64,000 bases of DNA. It comes from Galeruca laticollis. Lineage: Eukaryota; Arthropoda; Insecta; Coleoptera; Chrysomelidae. Shown one piece after another: positions 22,401 to 33,337 of the stretch. The stretch lies in contig OY998178.1 of assembly GCA_963921935.1 (NCBI GenBank), positions 46,740,951-46,804,950 of the forward strand. The letters are read 5' to 3'. The notes below the pieces were generated by a model. The model did not search any database and was not told the DNA's origin. It was given only the letters and a program-made list of their open reading frames with translations. Both the position numbers and the translations under genes were made by a program. The first letter of the stretch is position 1, and the number at the start of each line of letters is the position of its first letter.

Positions 22401-23388
22401 ACTTTTTCTGTTTTCAATGCAATTAATAATATCTGCATTGTTGGTCATATGAGAAGTACAACCTGAATCCACAACAAACTTTTCACATTTACTGGGAAAA
22501 CATTGCGACAGCAATGCTACTTTGTTTTCACTTGTTTCGTCATTTTCAGAATGCTGAGAGTAGTTACTTGATGTTTGACCTTCCTTTTTTCTAAAAAAAC
22601 AGTTTTCCTGTTTATGGTTGGTCTTCTTACATATTTTACACATTATATTATTTTTAGAATGACAATCTTTAGCGTGATGGCCTGGTTTTCCACATAAATA
22701 ACATTTTCGTTCTTGTTGACCTTGTTGTTGACTGTATCTTTTATTATTAAAACCTTTTTGTCTTCTACCTTCTGCCCTAAAGGCTACTGTTTCATCCGTT
22801 GCTTCTTTCTGGTTAAATTTTGCCTCTTCTGCAATGAAACGTGATGTAAGATTTGTCAGGGTACGTTCACTAGCAGGAGTGGAATCCCATGCTGTGGAGA
22901 AATGTTTAAATTTATCAGGTAATGTGCAAAGAATTTTTGACATTAGCATATCGTCATCGACTGTTTGATTCAACGATTTTAATCGGCAGCGTAGGTTTTC
23001 CATTTTACTAATATGTAAGCTCATATCAGTACCTTTTTCATATTTAAAATTAAAAAACTCTTGTAAAAGGCTACATTTTTGTTGTTCATTGTCTCTTTGA
23101 AAAATACCACATATTTTAGTAAACATTTCATGTGAATTTCCGCAATTTAAAACATGCATCATTAGTTTTTTATCAATTGATGTAACAATTGCTTTTTGTG
23201 CTTGAGCGTCCTTCTTTTTCCAATCATTTTTATCAGTCTTTGGTCATATCTTCAAACTTTTTGGTGCCCTCAACAATTTCAAATAGACTACTTGCCTTAA
23301 ATAAAATTGTAATTTGGAATTTCCACAATTCGAACGACTCACTATCTGTTAATTTGGTTATTAAGGACAAATCTTCTGAAGACGCCAT
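19485..23388 (-). pseudogene. Copia gag-pol polyprotein with one frameshift and one nonsense codon
   Basis: Translation starts at the ATG at 23388 (MASSEDLSLITKLTDSESFE). A one-base shift near 23235 separates this from the long frame that begins by 23162. In that frame (numbered from 23162) are two CCHC knuckles (154-167 and 175-188), the protease DSG (232-234), an integrase HHCC zinc site (H364, H369, C394, C397), the DD35E catalytic residues D424, D487 and E523, and the start of RT. A single TAA at 20796-20798 follows LVARGF, where a Gln codon is expected, so it looks like C-to-T. The frame then continues unbroken to 19485 with MDVRGAFL, the YVDD active site, and an RNase H with DSDWGG and SSTESEYVAL. 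Two small lesions separate it from an open frame. Confidence 0.95.
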
Positions 23389-23491
23389 TTTTGCTACTTT
23401 ACACGTTTCTTTGGTTATTTTATTTCACAAAGATTTTAAGTTTTTACAGTTTTCTTAAACCACGTCGGTTTTAATTTTTATGCACAAAACG

Positions 23492-23508
23492 GGACTGGGC
23501 CCATAACC
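23492..23508 (-). promoter_or_regulatory. Copia primer binding site (initiator tRNA-Met, internal type)
   Basis: Directly after the 5' LTR the element strand reads GGTTATGGGCCCAG. This is complementary to the anticodon stem-loop region of initiator tRNA-Met (CTGGGCCCATAACC), not to its 3' end. Drosophila copia uses this unusual internal priming. Confidence 0.85.
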
Positions 23509-23794
23509 TGAAGTTATTATATTAAAACACCCAGTATTTCACTAACTTTTTATTGAAAAAGTACAAAAGTTTTATAATGAAAAACTACATTTTTAGCTTG
23601 TCATTTTTTATATATGTATTTTTACACATAACCACACTCTGTTTTATAAGAGGCCTACTGCTCGCCTGTTTTACAGCCACAAACAGAGATAAAATATATT
23701 CTTAGTTTTTAGATAGTGTGGCGCCATCTATAATCAAGTTCATTTGGAATAACGGATAAATAATTTTATTGCATCAGAATTATGCACTTTAACA
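23509..23794 (-). repeat. Copia 5' LTR with TATA box
   Basis: 286 bp. On the element strand a CTTATAAAAC box lies about two thirds of the way in and is a likely promoter. The GTAAA target duplication follows at 23795. Confidence 0.9.
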
Positions 23795-23799
23795 GTAAA

Positions 23800-24644
23800 T
23801 TTAAATTCGCCGACAGATTCTAATAAAAAGAAACTATGTATTTCAAGTAGCATTTTTACATCAAATAAAAAAAATTAGATACAAGTTATATGTTCAACTA
23901 CTGTTGTTTGTTTATGATGTAAGGGCTGTTAAGGTGAAACAAATTTAAGTCTTTTGCGTAATGTACTTATAAATGCATCATCTTCAAAATGATCTTCATA
24001 CAACCTTCGATCATTAGATGTATAAGGATATTCTAAATCTTTGTACTTTTCCCTTTAATTAATGTCAGACGGAAATTTGAAAAATGTTTTGTTCGTAAAT
24101 TCCAAATTGCGAAGTGGTTATAAATACTTACTATTTCAATTTTTTCCAATACAATTATGATGAAATATACCTGGTGATGACATTTTAAAGGTTCATCTAC
24201 TTTTCTTTACTTTATTAGAATTAAAATCCTCAATAAATTTTAAAAATCCTACGGACCATAACTATATTTTTAGCAATTTTCATTTTTGACACTTTCACTT
24301 TAACTTTGACAAACAAAAGCCAGATTCATACCAAACAATGTAAGATTTGTTAACCTGTGTTGGTGACGAGTCTCGGTGTAGTGACGTCGAGCGTATCCCA
24401 TCTTCGACAAATTCGAGGAAAAGTTCTAATACTATCTCGATCTTTAAGCAAGCCATCCTTTACGCACTCATTAAAACGCAATACCCAAGATATATTTTGA
24501 TCAATACTGTATAAGTAGTGTGTACTTAGAATCAAGTGATTAATTTGTGAAACCACTGCCTACGTACCTATTGTTATTACATAAATATGTCGATGATGTC
24601 GACTACAAGTTTCACCTTACTCTAGTTAAGAGTTTTATTAGGGA
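23800..24644. other. AT-rich intergenic DNA
   Basis: No gene is seen. The segment at 23835-23880 (TATTTCAAGTAGCATTTTTACATC) resembles 17088-17130, so the sequence flanking the Copia and array block may be locally duplicated. Confidence 0.4.
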
Positions 24645-26650
24645 TGCCTACACTTTAAGGGAAAAAATATAAAATTAGAAGTTCATGATGCACTTGTGTA
24701 CCAACGTCCTTCAAATAATGTTCGCGAAATAGTTAGCATTTGCTCCAATATGGAATTGGACATAATTATCACATCACTTAACCAAAATAACGAAGTACCA
24801 TCAATAAGCAGAAAAAAGTTATGGAAATTATTACGAGAGATTTGATTTCACTGGGAGAAGTGTAAGCGGAAGTCACTGCTAATTGATAGAGAAGACATTA
24901 TATGTTGGAGAAGGGATTGTCTAAGAACAATTAAAAGGTGCTAAGAAAAAAGAAGACATATTTATTATTTAGACGAGACTTGGCTAAACGGAGCTCATAG
25001 CGTATCAAAAGTATGTGAAGATACGACAGTGAAAAGTTCTCACTAGGCGGTCGTCGCCATGAACTCTATACTTATGTACCTGGAAAGGAATCAACCATTG
25101 TCGAATATAAGCATTTTTGTGTCAGAGGCAACGACAAAGATAGACTCATTGTAACGGTAACCTTTCTCTCTCCTACCCATTGCGTTATATTTTGCTAAAT
25201 CATACCCGAGTTAATTATTTACTTTTTTTGGATCTAAACAGACTAAACCGGATTTTTATTTAATTCTGGGTTGAAATCGAATCTAGTCTAGAATGTGTTT
25301 AGTAGTGCGGTTTTCAAAGTGTTTAGTATCGTGTGAAATTTTAAAAGCCAGTGTGAAAATTGTCTTTTGTTCACTTAAATGAGTGTTCGTATTATACAAA
25401 GACAAATACTAGTTTAACGCGTGTGTCATGTTTTGTTGGCAGGATGGAGGGAAAATTCAATTTCATACGTAAGTTGAAAATAGAGATATTATAGCCAAGA
25501 AGCTATGTATAATGAAAATATTGCATATTATTACTATGGCGGAAATTACCTAAATGCTAAACCCTTAATTTTAGTATTGTTTTTTTTTCAGTTTTCCATT
25601 TAAACTCCCTGAAATATTAAAACTATGAATTCAGACTCTTCGCCTGTCTTGACATTTCTGACATCATGTTATTAACGTTTATAGTTGATGCCTTTTAGGA
25701 ACTTCTATTGCTAAAGTTATTCTTATCATTCAATATTTTAATCAATAAACGGGGTACTTTACTTGAATAATCAAAATAAAACCACAAACAATTATAAAAA
25801 TTGCAGAATCTCTGTAATACGCCATTTAACTCAATAAGATAGAAAGAAATAGATTACCGTCACAACGACGGGTTGCCTACATTTTCGAGTTCCTCCCTTT
25901 TGTCGATATACGAGGCCGATCCAGTTACGTTATTATACAGTTCATTGGTTCTTCGAATGAGTATCTACTGGTCTGAATAATATTCCCGTTGGAAAAGGAC
26001 GCAGACTTATTATAACCCATATTGGCAATAAATAAAGTTTTGTCAATGGTGGGTTATTGAGTTTTGAATCTAAATCAACTAATGATTACCACGAAGAAAT
26101 GAGTGCCGACGTTTTTGTGGAATATTTTAAGCAGATGTTAGATTTAATTCCAGAACAGTTTGTAATTGATGCTAGCCATTCAAGGCTGGTAATGAAATTG
26201 CCAACAGAAGCGTGGGGAAAAGTAGAAATAATCGTCCGGTTGGATACACATAACATCATGTGCAAGGAGCATTCGGTAAAAGGAGAATTATTAGCAATTG
26301 TAAAACAGCACAAAATAAATTTCAAAATATATGTTATTAACGTACAGTGAGTATGCTACGGTTACTGCGAGCTTAACCCAATTGAACTCATATGGGCGCA
26401 AGTAAAGGGTGACATAGCACATTACAACAACAAAACTCATAAATTAAAAGACGTATAATAATTACTACATAATTCCCTATCAAAGGTAATTCCAGACAAT
26501 TGGAAAAAGCTGTGAGTCACACTCGCAAAAAATAACTTGGGATGTGGCAAACGGACCATATTATTGATAAAGTTGTGGAACCCATAATAATTAACATTGG
26601 AGTTGAAGATTCATCACATTCCGATATAACAAGTGAATGTGAATTGGAAC
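24645..26650 (+). pseudogene. DD82E-type transposase pseudogene, copy A, interrupted
   Basis: The plus strand reads the same protein as the copy at 40659-42016. N-terminal winged-helix-like sequence runs from about 24645 (VPSISRKKLWKLLREI), then KSLLIDREDIICWRRDCLR, IYYLDETWLNGAHS (first Asp, about 24975) and a break near 25065. It resumes at about 25957 with STGLNNIPVGKGRRLIITHI, NGGLLSFESK, YHEEMSADVFVEYFKQMLDL, a damaged second-Asp block (FVIDASHSR, lacking the usual MDNASYHS), and CELNPIELIWAQVKG with the final Glu (about 26370-26410). About 890 bp of foreign sequence lies in the break. Stops and the damaged second catalytic block make it inactive. Confidence 0.85.
25149..25870. mobile_element. 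Probable non-autonomous DNA transposon inside the transposase of copy A
   Basis: The left edge ATTGTAACGGTAACCTTTC (25149) is mirrored at the right edge, where the complement reads GTTGTGACGGTAATCTATTTC (25845-25870). These imperfect ends of about 25 bp flank some 720 bp with no ORF. The coding break is a little wider (25065-25955), so the exact borders or a second event remain open. Confidence 0.4.
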
Positions 26651-27399
26651 TTCAATTACACGATCTACAAGTTTTGAGCAAATTAGCCCTTATTAGGACT
26701 ACAACTTATTTTTTATTATTATTATTTTTAATATCATGTCGATCCTTTATATACATTCAATTCAAAAACACAGTACTATAATAAATTAATAAACAACATA
26801 CCAGTACCTACTATACTCATTGACCGCTTCTCGTTAAAAACATGTTGAAATTTATATTATATAAATCAGAACTTGAATCGGTTTTTCCGTAAAAACCCAA
26901 TACTCCGTCCGTGACAGTGATATTTCGGACTTATATACCTCAGGGCAATAAGCAACGGACCTCGACAACAATGGTATTCTACTATATACCAACGCAAAAC
27001 TTGTTTATCAAATGACCGTACAAAACTGGTCATAAATACCCAAATTTGTTATTACCACACAGTACAGTTAAACTGGGATTTGCATACATAATGTGCTATC
27101 ACTATGACGGAATCGATAGTACTTTAGTCAAGCCATAGCGATATAAAAGTAGGGATGTAATTTTTGTGGGGATTTGTTATATTTTCGGCCTGAAAATGAG
27201 TAAACCGTCTGTAGCGCCAGTCCATCGCCCGAGGAAGGTGATACAGCAAGAATAGGTCACTGATCCAAACCTGTTCACCGCGACTTCGCCGGCACCGTGG
27301 ACGCCTCCATCGAAGAAAACCCGCCAAACTTTTCAGTTCGACAGTTCAACTAACACACTAGGAAGCGGAGACAATTGTTTCCATCGAAACATTTTCTAT
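26651..27399. other. Intergenic DNA, GC-richer towards the right
   Basis: No gene is called. The segment 27200-27330 is GC-rich and gives a minus-strand ORF of Arg-rich, low-information sequence. It precedes the C-rich LINE and may be part of its 5' UTR. Confidence 0.4.
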
Positions 27400-29240
27400 T
27401 TATGAAAATAAAAATCGTGTATTAACATTGTTTTATTTCAGATCTACCAAAAAACAAGCCACTCAACCAACACCAGAAAGGACATTTAGCACTTAGGTAA
27501 TATAAAAATCCCTGAAAGCTAATAGGCCAGGAAACCTTCAACTATGGAGGCAACTCCCTCCGGTAGTGAGTCCGCGGTCGGTATTAGCTTTCGCCCCCAC
27601 ATCCTAAACGACACCACCACCAACAATGTCCTCCAGACGCACACGCAGTAGCAAAACTCCCAAGCCTCCCCAACTTCAACTCCAACATCACCCTCGGCAG
27701 ACATGCAAGCATGGCTCGACTCAATCGAACCCTCTCACCCCAATTTTAATCCCACAAAGCCCACGTCGAATTCTGCAACTCCCCCGAAGGTCGAAAAATT
27801 CTTGAAGATCTTCGCAGAGACTTTTTTCCCTCTACCACTTCTCAAAGCCAAACACAAACATCCAAAACCATTCACACTCAACACCATCTCCAACTCCACT
27901 TCTTTCCGAGAAAGAATTTCCACTTCTTACACCTACAAAACATAATACACCATCTCCACACACTTCCAAACAAACCCACTTCCAAACAAACCCACTTCAA
28001 AACAAACCCACTCCCACACAACGCCATCTTCCATCTCTTCTAAACAAACATCTACCAAACAAACATCCACCAAACAAACGCCCGTACACACACCTCCTAC
28101 ACATCACCCACCAGGTCTTACGCTTCCTCCGTAAGATCCCAGTCACCAACACCCTCAGCCATCCAACAACTACACGTCCCCGACAAGGATAGATTCACTC
28201 TCGTCGGTAAAAACAAATCCAGACCCACAACACCGACAACCATCAACAATCCTACAGAAACCCATACCAACAACAACACACCAATACAAACTCTCAACCT
28301 CCGAAACCTCCCTACCGAATACTCTACACAAAAATCCTTATTTACTCTTCTCAACACCCTAGAGCTCCTTAACAATCACATCCTTTATTTGAAAGTAAAT
28401 TTCAACCACACCGCACTTCTCAAAATGTCCTCCTCAAAGTCTGTCTCTATTCTGAGACAAATCCACAACTCCACTGGTGATAACAATATCACCATCAACG
28501 TTCTCAACTCCACCGAACGTCCACCCCGTCAAGCCAACAAAACTCTTATACCCACCTTCTCTTTCGTCTGCAGGAATGTAGACACCACAATCAGCTTCGA
28601 AGAATTCGAAGAAATTCTTCACAACCAACAAATTCCATTCTTCAAAACTAGGCGAATCGTCGTCAAGGCCACCAATAAGCCCACATCGATGTTTCGCATC
28701 GTTACCACCTCCGAAACACACTACCACCAGGCCCTTACCTCCGGCCTCTCATTTTATGGCCTCCCACATCGGTGCGAGCCATCCAACACCAACCCGCTAC
28801 CCCCAGTCCCTTAATATTGCAGTCGATGCAGCCAAACCCGACATTCCTCCGAATCTTGTCGGTCTAAACCGATATGCCCTTCTTGCGGCCAAACAGACCA
28901 TCGAACCGAAAATTGCCCCAAGTCCGAAGCTCCCAAATGCAAATTGCGGTGGTCCTTACCCCGCATTCCACCCTTGCTGACCCCATGGGCTATCGACACC
29001 CAAAACCCCTCAAGAGACCGCTCCAATCACTCTTGAAAAGCCGCCAACTCCTTACAATCTCTCATCCGATATCAAAGTCTTAATCGAAATTATTACCGTC
29101 ACCTTAATGAATGCCATCCCTAACTCAAAGGACATCATAGCCGATACACTTCGCCATCTAATACCTTCCTTCTATCGACACAACTGCTCTATAACAAATA
29201 TAGGCAGGCGTGCTCACTTTGCTTTCACTCCCATCAGGAG
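27400..29240 (+). pseudogene. C-rich LINE ORF1 (gag-like) with three zinc knuckles
   Basis: The plus strand is strongly C-rich and T/A-poor compared with its flanks. The N-terminal half (27540-28380) is Pro/Thr/Gln-rich in several frames. From 28389 a 141-codon ORF carries an RRM-like or gag-like domain (TTISFEEFEEILHNQQIPFF, TSMFRIVTTSETHYHQAL). In the next frame come two CCHC knuckles, CSRCSQTRHSSESC and CPSCGQTDHRTENC (28810-28915). A third, NCGGPYPAFHPC (28940-28977), needs another shift. The end (KVLIEIITVTLMNAIPNSKD, about 29070-29130) fits the C-terminus of such proteins. The knuckle order is typical of jockey-type ORF1. No matching ORF2 follows. Confidence 0.7.
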
Positions 29241-29822
29241 TAAAAGTAATTCAACTTGATCCGCGACCCTCATCCACCCCGTCGGTGCTGCAGGTTTTTC
29301 ACGTTTTTTCCTGTAGCATAGTGAATTTATTCGCTAGCCAAATGGGCCGACGTACGACGACGTTTTTAGATGAAGATTATTATTATGCCAGCCAACCATT
29401 CAATTCAATATTTTAACTAGTCAATCAAAAAACCACCTTCATATTTCAACATTTTAACAAAAATTACAAAATTTTAATTTCAACAATTTTAACCATAATT
29501 TACAAAATCATATTCAACATTCAAACCACTTAACCAACAGAATCCTCACCTCGAATTCAGAAAAGCCAGTCGCCACCACCTGACATCATCTACACATCTT
29601 TCAATGTCTCCCAGTCACTTTTCAAACAAATTCTAAATAAAACTGAAAAATCCTAAAATCACTCCTCACTCTTCTGATTAACTCTCATGACATCGGAGAC
29701 ATCCAATCCCACAAACATTTTTCAAATTCCAACAAATTCTACACCCACCTCGCCTTCTTAACTATCCGCAACGCAACGTGGTTCGTCTTATTCATATTCG
29801 ATCTTTACTAGACACTTCTAAA
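29241..29822 (+). other. C-rich sequence of uncertain origin
   Basis: It has a composition like the LINE ORF1 before it and the segment after the hAT element (30726-31020), with short frames but no recognisable domain. The two C-rich parts were one stretch before the hAT insertion. It may be LINE 5' UTR or eroded ORF sequence. Confidence 0.4.
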
Positions 29823-30725
29823 TAGAGATGAGCGATATCGTGATTTTTCAATCACACTGATATTTAAAAGTAATATCTCATCCATACCTCAAATGTGATA
29901 TTTGTTATTGTGATTTTTTAATATCAGTGATTTTTAAACGTGATGTGATCACAGTTTTAAGTACGCGTAACGTAAGTCGCGTTTGAGCCGTCGTGATACT
30001 GCTCGTTTTGTGTATGTTTAGATTGGTTAGTTTACAGTTTACTTATATTAATGGCATTTATTTTATTTTCTGCTTAATAAGATTCTGAGAACTATGTCCT
30101 GTTTTTTCGTTTGTTATTTAATTTAATACAAAAAATTATAATACTTATTATTAAATAGAATCATTTTTGCTATCTTACTGCTTAAACGACTTCTTCATTC
30201 AGAAATTAGTTGGCCTGCTTTAGAAAATTGGCTCGCACACGGCACTGAAGTAGCTAAATTACAAAAATTTTATCGAACTAGAATTGGCAAATATTTGTAC
30301 ATAAATTTATTTTCGTTCCACCATTCCAATGGATTTGATTGTCGTGGTGCACAGTCGGTCTCTAAATATCGCTGCATCTCTATTATAGCTGTAGACAATG
30401 CTGTACTTTTATGCCTAATTTGTGTTATATCCTTGTCAAACTCTTCCCAAATTGATAAACTATCATCATTATCCATAACCATGAACGTGGTTTACAAAAT
30501 GTATTTCGGTAGAACTACACTGCGATACACTACATTAAATATGAAAATGCTACCCGGCTTTCGTGATAACGAATGCTAAGTTGTGATCTTTGAACATGTA
30601 TAACTGCGATAAAAAAAGAACAGATATCAATTCACGCGTTATGAAAGAAAGAAGTAACGATCGTTATATGTGATTTTAAAATATCAGTTAAAAAATAACA
30701 ATTCGTGAAATATCGCTCACCTCTA
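29823..30725 (-). mobile_element. hAT transposon with perfect 8-bp target duplication
   Basis: CTTCTAAA flanks the element exactly (29815-29822 and 30726-30733). The ends are inverted: TAGAGATGAGCGATAT at 29823 and, in complement, TAGAGGTGAGCGATAT ending at 30725. An 8-bp duplication and a TAGAG-type terminus are the mark of the hAT superfamily. At 903 bp the element is far shorter than an autonomous hAT and holds only the 3' part of a transposase gene. Confidence 0.92.
30160..30482 (-). pseudogene. hAT transposase C-terminal (dimerisation) remnant
   Basis: The minus strand reads RYLETDCAPRQSNPLEWWNE, then KYLPILVR, a stop, CNLATSVPCASQFSKAGQLI and SERRSRL-like sequence. The E--R--NPL-WW-------P-L---A block followed by -ATSVP-ER-FS-AG is the highly conserved hAT C-terminal dimerisation region. 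The catalytic domain and BED finger are absent, so this is an internal-deletion derivative. Confidence 0.85.
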
Positions 30726-30733
30726 CTTCTAAA

Positions 30734-31340
30734 TTCCCCTATCCTACACACTTTTAAAACCACGTCCGCACATAAATCACCCAATTTCGCTGCTGATTGT
30801 TCCTGCCTCTCTCTCCGGTTGATTTCTAGCAAAAAATTACCATCCACCCACAAAACCAAACAAAACTTCGAATTTTCCATACAGTTTTCTCAAGTCAATA
30901 TGCGCACACAAACCACCCACAACACACCCCCAACCAGCCCTGCTGAGGAAACATATCCTATATCAGGGCCAAACTTCAACACAAACAACCCCAATTAAAG
31001 CATTCACAAACCCCAACTCAAAAAATCTTCGAATTTCTCTCTCGCTCTCTTTTGAGAAAACAGTTTCGATCGGTGAGGTGCCTAAAATATTGTGTCGCGT
31101 GCCAACAATAGCACGCGTGCAGTGGTTCGCCATCCCTGGAATCCCGGAGTAATTATAAAAAAAAATAAGTTATCTACAAATCGCCCTAAAAATAGCTCCA
31201 AAATTCTGAAAGATTTTTTACCACAACCAATAATACATAAACGCAAACGTTAAAAAGTTTCCTCAGTGAAAATTATATGTAGTTCCTATGGTAAAATTTA
31301 AATTAGATAAACAAAAAAGTAGACTAATAAAAAAGAGCTG
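30734..31340. other. C-rich tract and following AT-rich DNA
   Basis: Continues the C-rich stretch broken by the hAT element to about 31020. An ORF in it begins MRTQTTHNTPPTSPAEETYP (30900), which could be a LINE ORF1 start, but no domain follows. 31020-31340 has no recognised feature. Confidence 0.35.
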
Positions 31341-31344
31341 AAGC

Positions 31345-31539
31345 TTGAAGATGCTAAAAAAAGCAAATGTTAGGAAAGTAGGAACTGGCGGAAAAAGTGA
31401 AGGAACAAAAAAAATTAATAAAACTACAAAAACAACAGGAAAAAATAATTTAAAAAATCAAACAGGAAATGATGGCCATCAACAAAATGTTAATGACAAC
31501 AAACAGAAAAAATCTAAAAAACAAAATTTGAATTTATAA
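31345..31539 (+). CDS. Short Lys/Asn-rich ORF, unknown and doubtful
   Basis: 64 codons, basic and low in complexity (KINKTTKTTGKNNLKNQTGN). AT-rich DNA produces such frames by chance. No domain is recognised. Confidence 0.12.
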   Translation: MKMLKKANVRKVGTGGKSEGTKKINKTTKTTGKNNLKNQTGNDGHQQNVNDNKQKKSKKQNLNL

Positions 31540-32416
31540 AAAGCTAATTCAATTTGGACTTTATATTAATCCTTGGTATTATTATTATTATTACATGTTT
31601 GTTTTGTTAAAGAATTGAAAAAAGTAGTTAATTTTGATAAATATTTGTTAATGATCATTTCTCGTGTTTTCTGATTACTTAGGTATATTAATTATAAAAC
31701 CTTGGTCATTTACTATAAATAATACATTGGACAATGACCGTAGATATTTATATGGCCAATAACTATGATTTTTGATTAATTGACTATTTATAATCTTATC
31801 TTTTATGAAAATTTTAATTATTAATTCAATCAGTTATTCTAATAAAAGTTTTTGAAAGTCACTAGCATCATAATAACTCGTATGTTTATTTTATGTGAGC
31901 ACGTGTATTATTTCAATCGTTCAGTCTTTATCATCACTTATGACCCCTACTACTACTTAAAAAGTTCAAAAATTGTAGAATCAATTTATATTCAATATAG
32001 TTTGCAGTGAAACAGTCGATAAAAATAATTTTATATAAAATATGGTCGTCTGTTGATCGAATCGGTCACGTACTAATTACAAAAAAGCGGCAATGAATAA
32101 TAAGTGACATAACATACGTGTTCCGGAAGAGGTATGGCTATTACAAAAATTTCAAGGACAGTTACCCGTAAGATATACATCGAAACTTCACGATAACAGA
32201 GAACAATTTTGAACACCAATTTACTCACCAAGATGTTTATGAAACACTCCAAAACAAGTAAAATGACGTACTTGAGTTAGAGCTCCAGAAAATGCGACTT
32301 ATTTTTTTGGTAATTTTTGAGAGTAAATCTAACGAAGTCAAAAAACTGGTTTGTAATAATTCAATCGGTACGCAGTCGTATCGGAAAGTTTCCCTTATCA
32401 TTATCATACATCTAAA
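31540..32416. other. AT-rich intergenic DNA
   Basis: No gene or repeat structure is recognised. Confidence 0.45.
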
Positions 32417-32775
32417 ATGGAAGAAGTAGATAGAACAGATAATGAACCAACAGCTGTAAGCAAATTGATCGAATATATAATTTCAAAAAGTGAAACAGTC
32501 CAACCTCAACACCCAGTTGATACTTTCTTAGCCTAGCATTGCTGCAACTTTAAAAACACTGTTCAGAAATACGAATATGAAACAATTATGGAACAACAGG
32601 CTAAATTCTCAATTTGTTTCAACTTCAACTTCCTCGTCTAAAATGTCGAGTCAATTTTCTCCAACTGAAATACAAAATTCGGATAATAATATCCAAAAAG
32701 AACAAGAAAACTCGGCCCAATTTGACTTTAGTCAGTTTCATCCTGATACAGATGATCTTACTCAACTGAACTAAT
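32417..32775 (+). pseudogene. BESS-motif-like C-terminal remnant (MADF-BESS type)
   Basis: The ATG at 32417 gives MEEVDRTDNEPTAVSKLIEY. Near its end it reads HPVDTFLA, then after a shift SIAATLKTL, which resembles the BESS motif (-D-FL-SIAATLK--S-) at the C-terminus of insect MADF-BESS DNA-binding proteins. A third segment (32577-32775) is Ser/Gln/Asp-rich (TSTSSSKMSSQFSPTEIQ). No MADF domain was recognised upstream. It is either a decayed gene or transposon-carried sequence. The call rests on one short motif. Confidence 0.35.
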
Positions 32776-32829
32776 AATTTAAAAGTAGAGATTAATAAAA
32801 GTTACGTATTTTTGTAAATTCTATTGTTT

Positions 32830-33110
32830 TTATTTACTTTACTCAAACAAACTGCTAAACGTTTCTTGGATGTTATTGATTCTCTCCAGTAAGTATTTTA
32901 TTTTTTAACTGCATTTCTAGTTTACTATGCAATATGTTAAAACAGCTCTCGGTCATTCTAAAATACTGAAAAAAACTTTGTTCCATCATCGATCAATTCT
33001 TTAAATAACGTGAAAAACTCTCCTTCTGTTTCTCTTTTTTCTATGCCTCGTGAACCCATTTTCTTTTTTTCTAATTTTGATTTTCCTCCAGGTCATTTTC
33101 CGAAAACGGC
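32830..33110 (-). pseudogene. PIF/Harbinger transposase N-terminal fragment
   Basis: The minus strand from 33059 reads MGSRGIEKRETEGEFFTLFK, ELIDDGTKFFQYFRMTESCF, then NILHSKLEMQLKN. The GEF-TL---L--D--KFF-YFRM block is the best conserved part of the N-terminus of HARBI1-like nucleases. Downstream (32880) SKKRLAVCLS resembles the EERLAVTLR-LATG block. No catalytic part is present. It is clearer than the similar fragment at 8282-8500. Confidence 0.75.
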
Positions 33111-33337
33111 ATCCCAAAAATATAGAAAATTACACTTAAAGGCACTCGGCGCACTTGATAGAAATAAAGACTGAATACAATCAAAATAACCTGACTGGCT
33201 GGGAACGGATTTGATTCGGAACGGGGACTAAACGGTGACATGATCAGTGTGAATAGACCTTTAATGAGACAAACTCGTCGCCGGACTTTATTTAGTGTCA
33301 GTCAGGTCGGCCATCAAGTTGAGAACGTGAGTAAATC

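Larger units (their letters stand above)
19107..23794 (-). mobile_element. Nearly intact Copia-type LTR retrotransposon
   Basis: The 4,688-bp element is bounded by two 286-bp LTRs (19107-19392 and 23509-23794) and flanked by a GTAAA target duplication (19102-19106 and 23795-23799). It is transcribed on the minus strand, so the right LTR is the 5' one. Next to it is a primer site complementary to an internal part of initiator tRNA-Met, and next to the left LTR a polypurine tract. One long gag-pol frame contains all Copia domains in order. By eye the LTRs differ at three positions, which points to a recent insertion. It lies just beyond the array at 17.3-19.1 kb. Confidence 0.95.

Noticed and set aside
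17085..23880. Possible large duplication: TATTTCAAGTA-CATTTTT at 17090 and 23835
   Set aside because: Only about 45 bp of loose similarity on AT-rich sequence. Not enough to claim a segmental duplication.
27124..27327. Minus-strand Arg-rich ORF in GC-rich DNA
   Set aside because: Composition-driven frame on the strand opposite the LINE. No recognisable motif.
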